A DNA stretch of 64,000 nucleotides from Spirosoma panaciterrae DSM 21099. Its GTDB lineage: Bacteria; Bacteroidota; Bacteroidia; Cytophagales; Spirosomataceae. The stretch is taken from the NCBI RefSeq assembly GCF_000374025.1, contig NZ_KB893173.1, positions 372,001 through 436,000 on the forward strand, in the 5' to 3' direction. Under the pieces are notes generated by a model. It ran no database searches and was not told the DNA's origin. It worked only from the letters and a program-made list of their open reading frames with translations. Positions 16,686-24,111 of the stretch are shown here, piece by piece; the first letter of the stretch is position 1; each line of letters begins with the position of its first letter. A program made the position numbers and the translations under genes.

Positions 16686-17459
16686 TCATAGACAAATTTC
16701 CCGCATCCGGTCTTCGTCCATGACAAACACGTTGAAATCGACCTGGCCCCGAATGCCTTTTACCCATCCATTCTGGTTGTGTTGCCAGAGGTACAGTTTA
16801 TCGGCATCATAACTCCGCAGGTGTTGCGTCGAGTAATCGGCTATCCAGAGCGGATATTCATCCAGATTCCCTTTAATGTACCGCCGATACAGATTACCAT
16901 TGGTATAAATTATCGGACGAACCTGATAATGCTCTTCAACGGTCTGGAGCCATGTTCTTAGTCCATTCACAATGGTTTCGTCAGTCTGACCATTGATCAC
17001 TTCAAAATCAACAACAGGGGCAAAATCACCCTGCTCAAGCTCGACGTGGCGAATAAAATTATTGGCCTGTTTGATCGGATCACGCGTAGGATGGTAGAAA
17101 TGATACGCTCCCCGGTGCAAGGCAATCTTCTTCGCTTCCCGCCAATTTTTGTTAAAATGTTTATCAGACAAGGTAGCTCCTTCAGTTGCTTTAATAAATA
17201 CAAACTGAATGCGAACGCCTTCCGCTTCCATCTTCTGTACGCTAGCCCAATTAATACGGTCATTATGCCGCGACACATCAATGCCATGAACGGTAAAACG
17301 CATGGGTAGTCGTATTCCAAACGCCTGCACAAATTGCCAGTTCATTTCGTTGGGCCGCCTTGCCCGAACTACCCAAATACCTGCCACAACCATACAGAAA
17401 GCAATGATCCAAAACCCATACCGTTTTGAAATCAGCTTATATAAAACACGAACTCTCAT
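16686..17459 (-). CDS. Glycoside hydrolase family 25 lysozyme, membrane anchored
   Basis: A muramidase of about 257 residues. After a basic start and one transmembrane or signal segment (FWIIAFCMVVAGIWVV), the GH25 barrel begins with VHGIDVSRHNDRINW. It continues with VFIKATEGATLSDKHF and GAYHFYHP, and the catalytic acidic pair occurs in VVDFEV. These enzymes cut the beta-1,4 bond between MurNAc and GlcNAc. The ATG is preferred over a GTG 12 codons upstream. In a Gram-negative cell it probably serves peptidoglycan remodelling rather than lysis. Confidence 0.9.
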   Translation of the reverse strand: MRVRVLYKLISKRYGFWIIAFCMVVAGIWVVRARRPNEMNWQFVQAFGIRLPMRFTVHGIDVSRHNDRINWASVQKMEAEGVRIQFVFIKATEGATLSDKHFNKNWREAKKIALHRGAYHFYHPTRDPIKQANNFIRHVELEQGDFAPVVDFEVINGQTDETIVNGLRTWLQTVEEHYQVRPIIYTNGNLYRRYIKGNLDEYPLWIADYSTQHLRSYDADKLYLWQHNQNGWVKGIRGQVDFNVFVMDEDRMREICL

Positions 17460-17597
17460 TCGAATAACGATCCGATTGTTTAATTCAATGGACACTTTAC
17501 TCCATACGTATTGTAAAAGCCCAACGTACTGACAGTCCCCACTAGCTTTACTTTAAACATCGAAATTACACCTTTCTGCCTGAACCTAACGAAAAAC

Positions 17598-17631
17598 AGA
17601 AAAGCTCGTTGCTGTAGCAACGAGCTTTTCT
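17598..17631 (-). terminator. Terminator after the 81-residue protein gene
   Basis: A 16-bp stem, AGAAAAGCTCGTTGCT paired with AGCAACGAGCTTTTCT around a 2-base loop, 20 bases beyond the stop of the minus-strand gene. Confidence 0.88.
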
Positions 17632-17650
17632 AACAAAAAATGGCAAAGAC

Positions 17651-17896
17651 TTAATCATGTCCTTCCAGTTTTACCAGCTTATTGTATAAACCTAGCAGCA
17701 AAAAAGGGGCCGCCCACTGCCCAACAAACAAACTCTTATGACGCTCACCCGTTGCCTGTAAGGCCAGCGACACAGCCATCGAACCCAGCGAGGCCCATAA
17801 GAAAATATCAGAAGGCAGTTTAGCGGTTTGCTCCTCAATAGCCGTTGCTACAGGGCCTTCAGTGTGCTCAGGGTTTTCATTCTTGTGCTTAGCCAT
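17651..17896 (-). CDS. Small conserved membrane protein
   Basis: An 81-residue protein with a charged N-terminus (MAKHKNENPEHTEG) and two hydrophobic segments, LPSDIFLWASLGSMAVSLALQ and FVGQWAAPFLLLGLYNKLVKL. It is bounded downstream by a strong terminator and upstream lies close to the peroxiredoxin stop (81 bases). This looks like a small inner-membrane protein common in the Cytophagales. Function is unknown. Confidence 0.7.
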   Translation of the reverse strand: MAKHKNENPEHTEGPVATAIEEQTAKLPSDIFLWASLGSMAVSLALQATGERHKSLFVGQWAAPFLLLGLYNKLVKLEGHD

Positions 17897-17977
17897 AACG
17901 TTTCAGTTGTTTGATTCTTTACCAATCAGCAACTGACCGTTTTGGTATAAGGTTTTTAAAGTGTTCGAATGGTCCGC

Positions 17978-18613
17978 TTACACGTTTGGCTGTGGGGTGG
18001 TCCGAAGGTAAGGCTTCACAAACGTTACCCCTTTCGGAAATTTGGCTTCCAGCTGGTCGTTTGGCACGGCTGGAGTCACAATCACATCCTCACCGTTTTT
18101 CCAGTCAGCAGGGGTAGCTACCTGATAGTCGGCAGTCAGTTGCAGTGAGTCGATGACCCGAAGCAGTTCATTAAAATTCCGTCCAGTAGAGGCTGGATAG
18201 GTCAGTGTCAGCTTGATTTTCTTGTCAGGCCCAATGACAAACACCGACCGTACTGTTGCTTTCTCGCTGGCATTGGGGTGAATCATGTCGTAGAGCGTGG
18301 CTACGTTCCGATCAGGGTCGGCAATGATTGGGAAATTAACCTCCGTTCCCGTCACGTCTTTGATATCGGGCGTCCAACGGTTATGCGAATCCAGGTCGTC
18401 GACCGATACAGCAATCACCTTTACGTTACGCTTACCAAATTCATCTTTCAGCAATGCTGTTTTGCCCAGTTCGGTGGTACAAACAGGCGTAAAATCGGCG
18501 GGGTGCGAAAACAGCATACCCCATGCATTGCCAAGCCATTCATGAAAGTGGATGTGGCCCTGAGTGGTATCGGCCTCAAAGTCGGGAGCAATATCGCCTA
18601 AACGCAGTGACAT
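17978..18613 (-). CDS. 1-Cys peroxiredoxin (Prx6 group)
   Basis: A 211-residue thiol peroxidase reducing hydrogen peroxide and organic hydroperoxides. The peroxidatic cysteine sits in HPADFTPVCTTELG (Cys about residue 45). It is the only cysteine in the protein, and the long C-terminal domain (YPASTGRNFNELLRVIDSLQL ... WKNGEDVIV) is that of the Prx6/1-Cys class. The reductant is therefore not a resolving cysteine of the same chain. The start ATG precedes SLRLGDIAPDFEAD directly. A terminator of the upstream regulator gene separates the two units. Confidence 0.94.
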   Translation of the reverse strand: MSLRLGDIAPDFEADTTQGHIHFHEWLGNAWGMLFSHPADFTPVCTTELGKTALLKDEFGKRNVKVIAVSVDDLDSHNRWTPDIKDVTGTEVNFPIIADPDRNVATLYDMIHPNASEKATVRSVFVIGPDKKIKLTLTYPASTGRNFNELLRVIDSLQLTADYQVATPADWKNGEDVIVTPAVPNDQLEAKFPKGVTFVKPYLRTTPQPNV

Positions 18614-18671
18614 AATAAAGGGTGGTTTTAGTTGACAAATTCTACCTGATTAATATAGTAGTTATTGAATC

Positions 18672-18696
18672 TAAAACCGGCATTGAGCCGGTTTTG
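18672..18696 (-). terminator. Terminator after the response regulator gene
   Basis: Stem AAAACCGGC(at)/GCCGGTTTT with loop ATTGA, 55 bases beyond the response regulator stop and before the peroxiredoxin start, so the two are separate units. Confidence 0.8.
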
Positions 18697-18750
18697 ATGG
18701 GCAAACCTAAAAAATAAGCGGTGAGTTCACAATGCTACCGCTTTAATAAA

Positions 18751-19425
18751 TTAGATCAGTTTATCTTCAACGGCCATTCGGACCAGTTCAGCAGCATTTC
18801 GCACCTGCAATCGACGCATCATATTCGCTCGGTGATTATCGACCGTCCGAACACTAAGTTGCAGTTTTTCAGCAATTTCACGGCTGCTCATACCAGCCAC
18901 CAGAAACTGTAGAATCTCTTTTTCCTTATTGGAAAGCTTCGACTGGCGTTCGGCCCGATTTTGCTTGCTGCCTTTTTTGAGCTGCTGCATGTAGCCACTT
19001 AGTATAATCGAAGCGACTGGTGAGCTGTAGTATTTTTCGCCACTGGCAATGGTACGGATTGCCTTGATCATTTCGTCCGACGACGAATCTTTCAGAATAT
19101 AACCATACGCTCCTGCTTCTACCGACCGCAGAATATAGTCTTCATTGTTATGCATAGACAGCATCAGTACCCGTACATTTTTGTATAACCGACTGATAAC
19201 CTGTGCTGTTTGAATACCCGACATACCCGGTAACGAAATGTCCATCAAAATCAGGTCGGGTAGTTTTTCGGGAGTTTGCTGGTTTGCTTTCAGCTTATCG
19301 AGCGTTTCTTCACCATCGTTCGCTTCGTCGATAATTTCTAAACCTTCGGCTTGTTCCAACAACAGTCGGATACCATCACGAACGATTGAGTGGTCGTCCA
19401 CCAGCATTAATTTAGTAGGTGTCAT
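18751..19425 (-). CDS. NarL/FixJ-type response regulator
   Basis: A 224-residue two-component regulator. The receiver domain shows the acidic pair in MLVDDHSIVRDG, the phospho-accepting Asp in LILMDISLPGMSG (about residue 62), and the conserved Lys in YILKDSSSDEM (about 112). The LuxR-type helix-turn-helix occupies about residues 160-215 (LSNKEKEILQFLVAGMSS, then VRTVDNHRANMMRRL). The ATG is chosen over a TTG three codons earlier. It overlaps the end of the upstream kinase gene by 14 bases, indicating translational coupling, and it is surely the partner of that kinase. Confidence 0.95.
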   Translation of the reverse strand: MTPTKLMLVDDHSIVRDGIRLLLEQAEGLEIIDEANDGEETLDKLKANQQTPEKLPDLILMDISLPGMSGIQTAQVISRLYKNVRVLMLSMHNNEDYILRSVEAGAYGYILKDSSSDEMIKAIRTIASGEKYYSSPVASIILSGYMQQLKKGSKQNRAERQSKLSNKEKEILQFLVAGMSSREIAEKLQLSVRTVDNHRANMMRRLQVRNAAELVRMAVEDKLI

Positions 19426-20983
19426 GTTGAGCAAAATGCGTTTGGTAGGGAATGCTAATCTGTAGTTTAGTACCTTTTCCGGGTGTTGAATTAATTTTAA
19501 GTTTACCGTTGACGAGTTTAGTGCGTTCCAGTATATTGTGTAGCCCCTGCGACGGTGGACGAGATTTCGGCATTCGGGTGTTTTCCCCCTCGTGCACAGT
19601 TTTCATCAACCCACTCGGCTGGTTCACAGAAGGTACCTCAAATCCCTTTCCATCGTCACTCACTACTAATTGTAAAGAGTTTCCACGGTCCTTTAGTTCG
19701 ATATGTACGTGAGATGGTTTGCCATGACGTACTGCATTACTGACGGCCTCCTGTGTAACCCGATACAGCATGATCTCAACATTCTTATCCAGACGAGGCA
19801 TATCTGTCGTCAGATTGGTCTTAAATGTAACGTCAATTGTTTCACTTCTATCCTGTTCGGCCAACATTTTAATGGCAGGCACAATTCCAAAGTCACTTAA
19901 CACACTGGGCATCAAATTGTTGGAAATGGTACGAGTTTCCTGAATCGTTTGAGTCACCAGGCTTTTTAACGTTTTCAGATTTTTAGCGTATGGACTTACC
20001 CCATTCTGTTCACCTACCATCATTCTGGCCAGTGCCGCTTCCAGTCCTTCGATCTGCAATTTAATAGCCGTAAGCATTTGCCCTAGTCCGTCATGCAATT
20101 CGCGGGAAAGTCGTTTTCGTTCCTCCTCCTGACCGGCGATCAGGTACGATGTCCTCAGTTTCTGATCGTCGATTTGTTGCTGATATTGCAATTTGGTAGC
20201 CTCAAACAATTTCTGACGGGTTTCCTTTAGCGATTTATTAGCATTTACTAATTTTTTATTAGCTGCCGTAGTTCGACTTTCGGCTTCTACCAACTGGTCA
20301 AACGTTTGTTTTAGCTTTCGGGTGGCCGGTCTGAAAATTAGTAAGCCAATGGCCACTAAGGTAACCAGGGTAAAAATATAAGAGTAAAACTCAATGGTGC
20401 GTAGTAAGGTCAGCTTGGCCCGCAGTTGCGAGTTACACACCACAACGATCCGGTCTATTTTCTCCAGAAATGGCTTTTCGTTTGCCAGCATCAGCCGAAG
20501 ATTAGCCTGCACATCGGGCTGGCGCACCTCTTCAAAATGTTGTAACTTCATCATCCGATGCGCACTTTGCTGAAACGCTTCAAACTGAGGCTTTATATCG
20601 GCATAAAGTTGATTGATGGCATCAGAATACACCATTTTTACTTCACGGCCACCCGCACGGCCCTCACGGGTTTCCAGATGGTATCGTTCAAAAACGGGAA
20701 ATAACTGCCGTAGTTCGTCAACATTCTCCTCAAAACTGGCTTGTTCGCTGGCGTCGGTTATCTGGAGTACCTGCTTCACGATCTGCTGGCTCTGGTGCCG
20801 CTGAAGTGCCGTTTGCCGAACCACCACCATTTCATCCTCAATAACGCCAAAACGCCATTGCGAAAGCCCTTGCCCCACAGTCAGCAAAACGGCCAGGATT
20901 AAAAACATCGTTATGTACAAACGAGTGAAACGAACGGGAATTACCGAACCGTCTTTTGCGTTATCTTGAAGTAAATCGGCCAC
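19412..20983 (-). CDS. NarX/DegS-type sensor histidine kinase
   Basis: A 523-residue membrane kinase. TM1 lies at about residues 21-40, a periplasmic sensor of about 160 residues follows, and TM2 is FYSYIFTLVTLVAIGLLIF. A coiled-coil linker (ESRTTAANKKLVNANKSL) leads to the HisKA_3 domain with the phospho-acceptor in RLSRELHDGLGQM. The HATPase domain shows the N-box region TQEAVSNAVRHG and the G-box VVSDDGKGFEV. The sensor domain is not recognisable by name; its stimulus is unknown. It overlaps the response regulator gene and is divergent from a secreted-protein gene. Confidence 0.94.
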   Translation of the reverse strand: MADLLQDNAKDGSVIPVRFTRLYITMFLILAVLLTVGQGLSQWRFGVIEDEMVVVRQTALQRHQSQQIVKQVLQITDASEQASFEENVDELRQLFPVFERYHLETREGRAGGREVKMVYSDAINQLYADIKPQFEAFQQSAHRMMKLQHFEEVRQPDVQANLRLMLANEKPFLEKIDRIVVVCNSQLRAKLTLLRTIEFYSYIFTLVTLVAIGLLIFRPATRKLKQTFDQLVEAESRTTAANKKLVNANKSLKETRQKLFEATKLQYQQQIDDQKLRTSYLIAGQEEERKRLSRELHDGLGQMLTAIKLQIEGLEAALARMMVGEQNGVSPYAKNLKTLKSLVTQTIQETRTISNNLMPSVLSDFGIVPAIKMLAEQDRSETIDVTFKTNLTTDMPRLDKNVEIMLYRVTQEAVSNAVRHGKPSHVHIELKDRGNSLQLVVSDDGKGFEVPSVNQPSGLMKTVHEGENTRMPKSRPPSQGLHNILERTKLVNGKLKINSTPGKGTKLQISIPYQTHFAQHDTY

Positions 20984-21073
20984 TGGACAGCGTAATCAAG
21001 TCAAAATGATTTATAAAAGTAATCTTTTTTGTAGTTTTACCATTAGTTACTATCGTTAAAGTCTTTCAACGCC

Positions 21074-21571
21074 ATGAACCGTATCGTTATCGCTTTCCTA
21101 TGCGTATCGCTCGTAGCCTCGGCTTTCCGGCCCGCTAAGTTGCCCGTCGAGCCAACTTCCTCCAAAGCCGTTGCTTCCGTTGCTGCTGAGCCGGTTAAGC
21201 TATCGTGGGAAGTCTTGCGCGATGTTACCTTCAAAAAGAAATGGTATGCCGAAGAGTCGGTATATATGCTCTATCCAACGTTTGGCCAGAGCATCCAGAA
21301 GCTAAATGGCAAAACGGTCGAACTGACGGGTTATGTGCTGCCGGTTGATCTGGAAACGAACGTGTATGTGCTTTCGGCTTTCCCTTATAGCGCCTGCTTT
21401 TTCTGCGGTGGTGCTGGGCCCGAGTCGGTGGTATCATTGAAATTCAAGAAATCGGACAAGAAGTTTAAAACGGATGAGCGCCGTACCTTCCGAGGCACCC
21501 TCAAACTGAACGCCGACAATATTTATGAACTGAACTACATCCTGGCCGATGCCGAAATGATTGGTCAATAA
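21074..21571 (+). CDS. Secreted protein with CFFCGGAGPE motif (DUF3299-like)
   Basis: A 165-residue exported protein with a leader MNRIVIAFLCVSLVASAF. The conserved part starts KLNGKTVELTGYVLPVD and continues to FPYSACFFCGGAGPES, then the strands TFRGTLKLNADN and LNYILADAEMIGQ. The OB-like 'VELTGYVLP' start plus a cysteine-rich 'CFFCGG' segment matches the look of DUF3299-type periplasmic proteins often found near metal-transport genes. A metal or haem ligand role for the cysteines is plausible but not shown. A terminator follows directly. Confidence 0.72.
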   Translation: MNRIVIAFLCVSLVASAFRPAKLPVEPTSSKAVASVAAEPVKLSWEVLRDVTFKKKWYAEESVYMLYPTFGQSIQKLNGKTVELTGYVLPVDLETNVYVLSAFPYSACFFCGGAGPESVVSLKFKKSDKKFKTDERRTFRGTLKLNADNIYELNYILADAEMIGQ

Positions 21572-21591
21572 ATAGTTTCTGTTTCTTCTGG

Positions 21592-21625
21592 AAATCCCTG
21601 CTATTCGTGCGAGTAGCAGGGATTT
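21592..21625 (+). terminator. Terminator after the CFFCGG protein gene
   Basis: AAATCCCTGCTA pairs with TAGCAGGGATTT, followed by a T run, about 20 bases past the stop. Confidence 0.88.
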
Positions 21626-21631
21626 TTGTGT

Positions 21632-21661
21632 TTGTGCGGTTTAAACGATGAAGTAGCTTTA
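21632..21661 (+). promoter_or_regulatory. Candidate promoter of the small lipoprotein gene
   Basis: TTG at 21632-21634, 19 bases, then TAGCTTTA at 21654-21661, a 7 of 8 match to TAnnTTTG. It starts after the preceding terminator and lies about 60 bases upstream of the ATG at 21723. Confidence 0.45.
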
Positions 21662-21722
21662 TTGCCATTCCAACCTTTTAGCGGTGAGCTTGCTCTTTAG
21701 GCAAACCCTAATCAACGTTGTT

Positions 21723-22154
21723 ATGAAAACGTCCTTATTGCTTACTCTGGGTCTTCTCACATTTTTCGGACTTACTGAAAGCTGTACCAACCAGACCACC
21801 TCTCCCTGTGGCCAGCCTCAGCAGGTAACTGCCGACCCGGAATGCTATACCGGCAACGGCCTGCGACTGACAGCCGGTAATTATGGCGATACCCCGCTGA
21901 GTTTTACCTGGGATATTTACGCGCTAAAAGACACCAGCCGAATCATGGGGTGGACGTCTAAAGACGAGAAAATAAAAATGATTGCTGCCAACACCTTTGT
22001 TGTGCCCGACAGTCTCGTAAGCCAGTACCAACGATTGATTGTAAATGTAGCGGCCAACTGCGGAGGGCAACTCAAATACTCCACTTATTACGGCTTTACT
22101 AAAAAAACCTCCTCAGGGGGCAACTGCACCACCTGGGTCAATCAAAATCAGTAA
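21723..22154 (+). CDS. Small exported, probably lipid-anchored protein
   Basis: A 143-residue protein with a leader MKTSLLLTLGLLTFFGLTESC. The cysteine sits in a weak lipobox (Thr-Glu-Ser-Cys), so lipoprotein status is uncertain. The mature part has five further cysteines (TSPCGQ, DPECYTG, ANCGGQ, GNCTTW), which suggests disulfides. The body reads as a single Ig-like beta sandwich (GDTPLSFTWDIYALKD ... YQRLIVNVAANC). The ATG is preferred to an upstream in-frame start because it begins the leader. No family recognised. Confidence 0.6.
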   Translation: MKTSLLLTLGLLTFFGLTESCTNQTTSPCGQPQQVTADPECYTGNGLRLTAGNYGDTPLSFTWDIYALKDTSRIMGWTSKDEKIKMIAANTFVVPDSLVSQYQRLIVNVAANCGGQLKYSTYYGFTKKTSSGGNCTTWVNQNQ

Positions 22155-22197
22155 GCGATTTATAACGGCTTGGCTGGCTTAGGTACCTGTAAACCTG

Positions 22198-22575
22198 CTA
22201 CCCTATATCCTCCCAAAGCTCAATGATATTGCCCTCGGGATCGAGGATATGGACGAATTTGCCGTAGTCGTAAACGGCTATTTCATCCACTATGGTTACC
22301 CCTTCGCTTTTAAGCTGCTCTACCAGTCCATCGAGATTTTCGACGCGGTAATTGATCATGAATTCCTTTTTGGAGGGTTCAAAGTAGGTGGTGTTTTTAT
22401 CAAAAGCGCCCCAAACGGTTGTTCCTTCTTTAGCAGGGTCTTCCGCATCGCGCCATTTGAACATAGTGCCATATTGGTCCATAGGTAAACCCAGATTCTG
22501 AGCATACCAGTCTTTCATTTTCTGCGGATCATCGCATTTAAAGAAGATGCCGCCGATTCCGGTTACTTTTTTCAT
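22198..22575 (-). CDS. VOC-family glyoxalase-like protein
   Basis: A 125-residue protein with the paired beta-alpha-beta-beta-beta modules of the vicinal oxygen chelate fold. The first half begins VTGIGGIFFKCDDPQKMKDWYAQNLG, the second carries MINYRVENLDGLVEQLKSEGV and ends HILDPEGNIIELWE, the normal metal-site ending with a Glu. Substrate is unknown; such proteins serve as lyases, dioxygenases or resistance proteins. Confidence 0.85.
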   Translation of the reverse strand: MKKVTGIGGIFFKCDDPQKMKDWYAQNLGLPMDQYGTMFKWRDAEDPAKEGTTVWGAFDKNTTYFEPSKKEFMINYRVENLDGLVEQLKSEGVTIVDEIAVYDYGKFVHILDPEGNIIELWEDIG

Positions 22576-22684
22576 ACCTCCAAGTTAACCAATATACCCT
22601 TAGCTACAACTTCCAATTCCTTAGAACAGCGTCTTTCCATTTTTTGGCGAAAAATTTCAAGTAAGCTATGGAATAGTTAAACAC

Positions 22685-22718
22685 AAAACGCCCACTACAG
22701 CAATGTAGTGGGCGTTTA
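22685..22718 (-). terminator. Terminator of the tRNA-Ala gene
   Basis: AAACGCCCACTACA pairs with TGTAGTGGGCGTTT around GCAA, with flanking A and T residues, 22 bases past the tRNA 3' end on the minus strand. Confidence 0.88.
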
Positions 22719-22739
22719 TCTTAGATTTATACAACCTTG

Positions 22740-22813
22740 TGGAGAATATCGGATTCGAACCGATGGCCTCTACAATGCCATTGTAGCGCTCTAGCCAACT
22801 GAGCTAATCCCCC
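22740..22813 (-). tRNA. tRNA-Ala (GGC)
   Basis: The minus strand folds into a complete cloverleaf. The acceptor stem GGGGGAT pairs with ATTCTCC (with G-U pairs), the D arm is TTAGCTCAGTTGGCTAGAGC, and the anticodon stem CTACA/TGTAG encloses ATGGCAT, giving anticodon GGC. The T arm contains GGTTCGAATCC. Discriminator base is A; CCA is not encoded. It reads the alanine codon GCC. Confidence 0.96.
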
Positions 22814-22825
22814 GTTTTGTGGGTG

Positions 22826-22855
22826 CAAAGATGATGAAAAAATCTACTCCTCCAA
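22826..22855 (-). promoter_or_regulatory. Promoter of tRNA-Ala
   Basis: On the minus strand TTG (22853-22855), 19 bases, then CATCTTTG (22826-22833), one mismatch to TAnnTTTG, positioned to start transcription just before the tRNA 5' end. Confidence 0.55.
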
Positions 22856-22963
22856 CACCCACATCCATTTTTTTTACTCCATTCAATATACTTTCCCGTC
22901 TACACGGTTAATGTTTGTTTTCTGTTATCAAATGTGTAGCTTTGACAATAGTCTAGTAACCGT

Positions 22964-23218
22964 ATGCATACCGTTTATATCATATACAGCCCTACCACCG
23001 ACCAGTACTTCATTGGTCAGACCAAGGACCTCCGTATCACACTGTGGCAGCATAATGCCAAAACCAATCCGGCCACAGCCGATGGAAAACCCTGGGAAGT
23101 GAAGTTTACGCAACAGTTCCCCACTCGAAACGAAGCCCTTAGCCTGGAGATGAAGTTGAAAAAGAAAGATCGCGCTCACTGGGAAGAACTCATCAATAGC
23201 ACCCAGCCAACCGTCTGA
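22964..23218 (+). CDS. GIY-YIG nuclease family protein
   Basis: An 84-residue single-domain protein. The GIY-YIG core is visible as VYIIYSPTTDQYFIGQTKDL, with the following arginine in LRITLWQHN and the late glutamate helix EALSLEMKLKKKDR, as in the UvrC-N-terminal-like stand-alone proteins frequent in Bacteroidota. First motif 'IIY' stands for GIY and 'FIG' for YIG. Nuclease activity in this small subfamily is unproven. A strong terminator follows. Confidence 0.88.
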   Translation: MHTVYIIYSPTTDQYFIGQTKDLRITLWQHNAKTNPATADGKPWEVKFTQQFPTRNEALSLEMKLKKKDRAHWEELINSTQPTV

Positions 23219-23237
23219 CATCACTCCCATTTTATAG

Positions 23238-23262
23238 AAAAACCGCTCACTGGAGCGGTTTT
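23238..23262 (+). terminator. Terminator after the GIY-YIG gene
   Basis: AAAACCGCTC pairs with GAGCGGTTTT around a 4-base loop and is followed by a T-rich tail. Confidence 0.9.
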
Positions 23263-23420
23263 CGTTTTTTAGAGCTATACCAGATACTGCCGTTAACTTC
23301 GTTTGAATCATCAACAGAATACCCCCATTGAGGTCAAATACCTATACCCAGAGAAGTTTCTACAAGCTTTTGCTCTCGACAGGGGCTACTTGTTATAAAA
23401 ATTTAAGGCTGCTTGCTGGC

Positions 23421-24065
23421 TCAAAACGGACGTAGGGCTTTCACAAAACGGCCTTTGAAGTAATCACTGAAAAGGTTGTCTTCGCGCACCCCCCGTGAGG
23501 ACGACGCGTGGATAAATCGGATTTCCTGCGCGCCATTTACCTCCGTCACAATGCCCGTATGCGATACATATCCTGCCTGCCCCTTATCGGGAACGAAGAA
23601 GATCAGATCGCCAGGCAGAATTTCGGCCACTTCAACTTCATGCCCTACCTCCGACTGTTGCCACGATATCCGGGGCATTCGCAAGCCAACGGTGTTGAAT
23701 ACGGCAAAGACCAGCCCCGAGCAATCGATGCCGTCGGTCGTGTTGCCTCCCGATCGATACGGTGTACCCGTATAAGTCCGGGCAATCTTGACCACCTCGG
23801 GCACGTACCGATTTTCATACGTTCGCGCATCGACAACTCTACCTGTAGGTTTAGCCGGAACAGCGGGTGGGCGTGCGGGCGTTTTACCTGTTGGCGCACG
23901 GCGGGCAACAGGTTTCGAGGATGACGGCCGACGACTGACCGATGGGCCCGACGAACGAAGGGCTTCGCAGGATGAAAGCAAGGAAAGCAGGCAGGCGCTC
24001 AGCAGAACGGGACCGATTATAGCCCGGAACCAGCGTTGTTGCATACGGGTTGGATTTTGGATCAT
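23421..24065 (-). CDS. NlpC/P60 (C40) peptidase, lipoprotein
   Basis: A cell-wall endopeptidase of about 214 residues. The leader ends with the lipobox LLSSC (in ACLLSLLSSCEAL). A Pro/Arg-rich spacer follows, and then the catalytic domain: cysteine in GIDCSGLVFAVF, His in GYVSHTGIVTE, third residue His in RFIHASSSRGV. It cleaves peptide crosslinks of peptidoglycan from the outer membrane. Two ATG codons can start the leader; the upstream one is used. It follows tex after 46 bases, so co-transcription is likely. Confidence 0.92.
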   Translation of the reverse strand: MIQNPTRMQQRWFRAIIGPVLLSACLLSLLSSCEALRSSGPSVSRRPSSSKPVARRAPTGKTPARPPAVPAKPTGRVVDARTYENRYVPEVVKIARTYTGTPYRSGGNTTDGIDCSGLVFAVFNTVGLRMPRISWQQSEVGHEVEVAEILPGDLIFFVPDKGQAGYVSHTGIVTEVNGAQEIRFIHASSSRGVREDNLFSDYFKGRFVKALRPF

Positions 24066-24111
24066 AAGTGCCTTTAAGTAACGCAAAAGCACATAGGAAC
24101 AATGCAACCTA

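Noticed and set aside
22928-23314. 128-codon minus-strand frame opposite the GIY-YIG gene
   Set aside because: The plus strand carries a recognisable GIY-YIG domain and its terminator.
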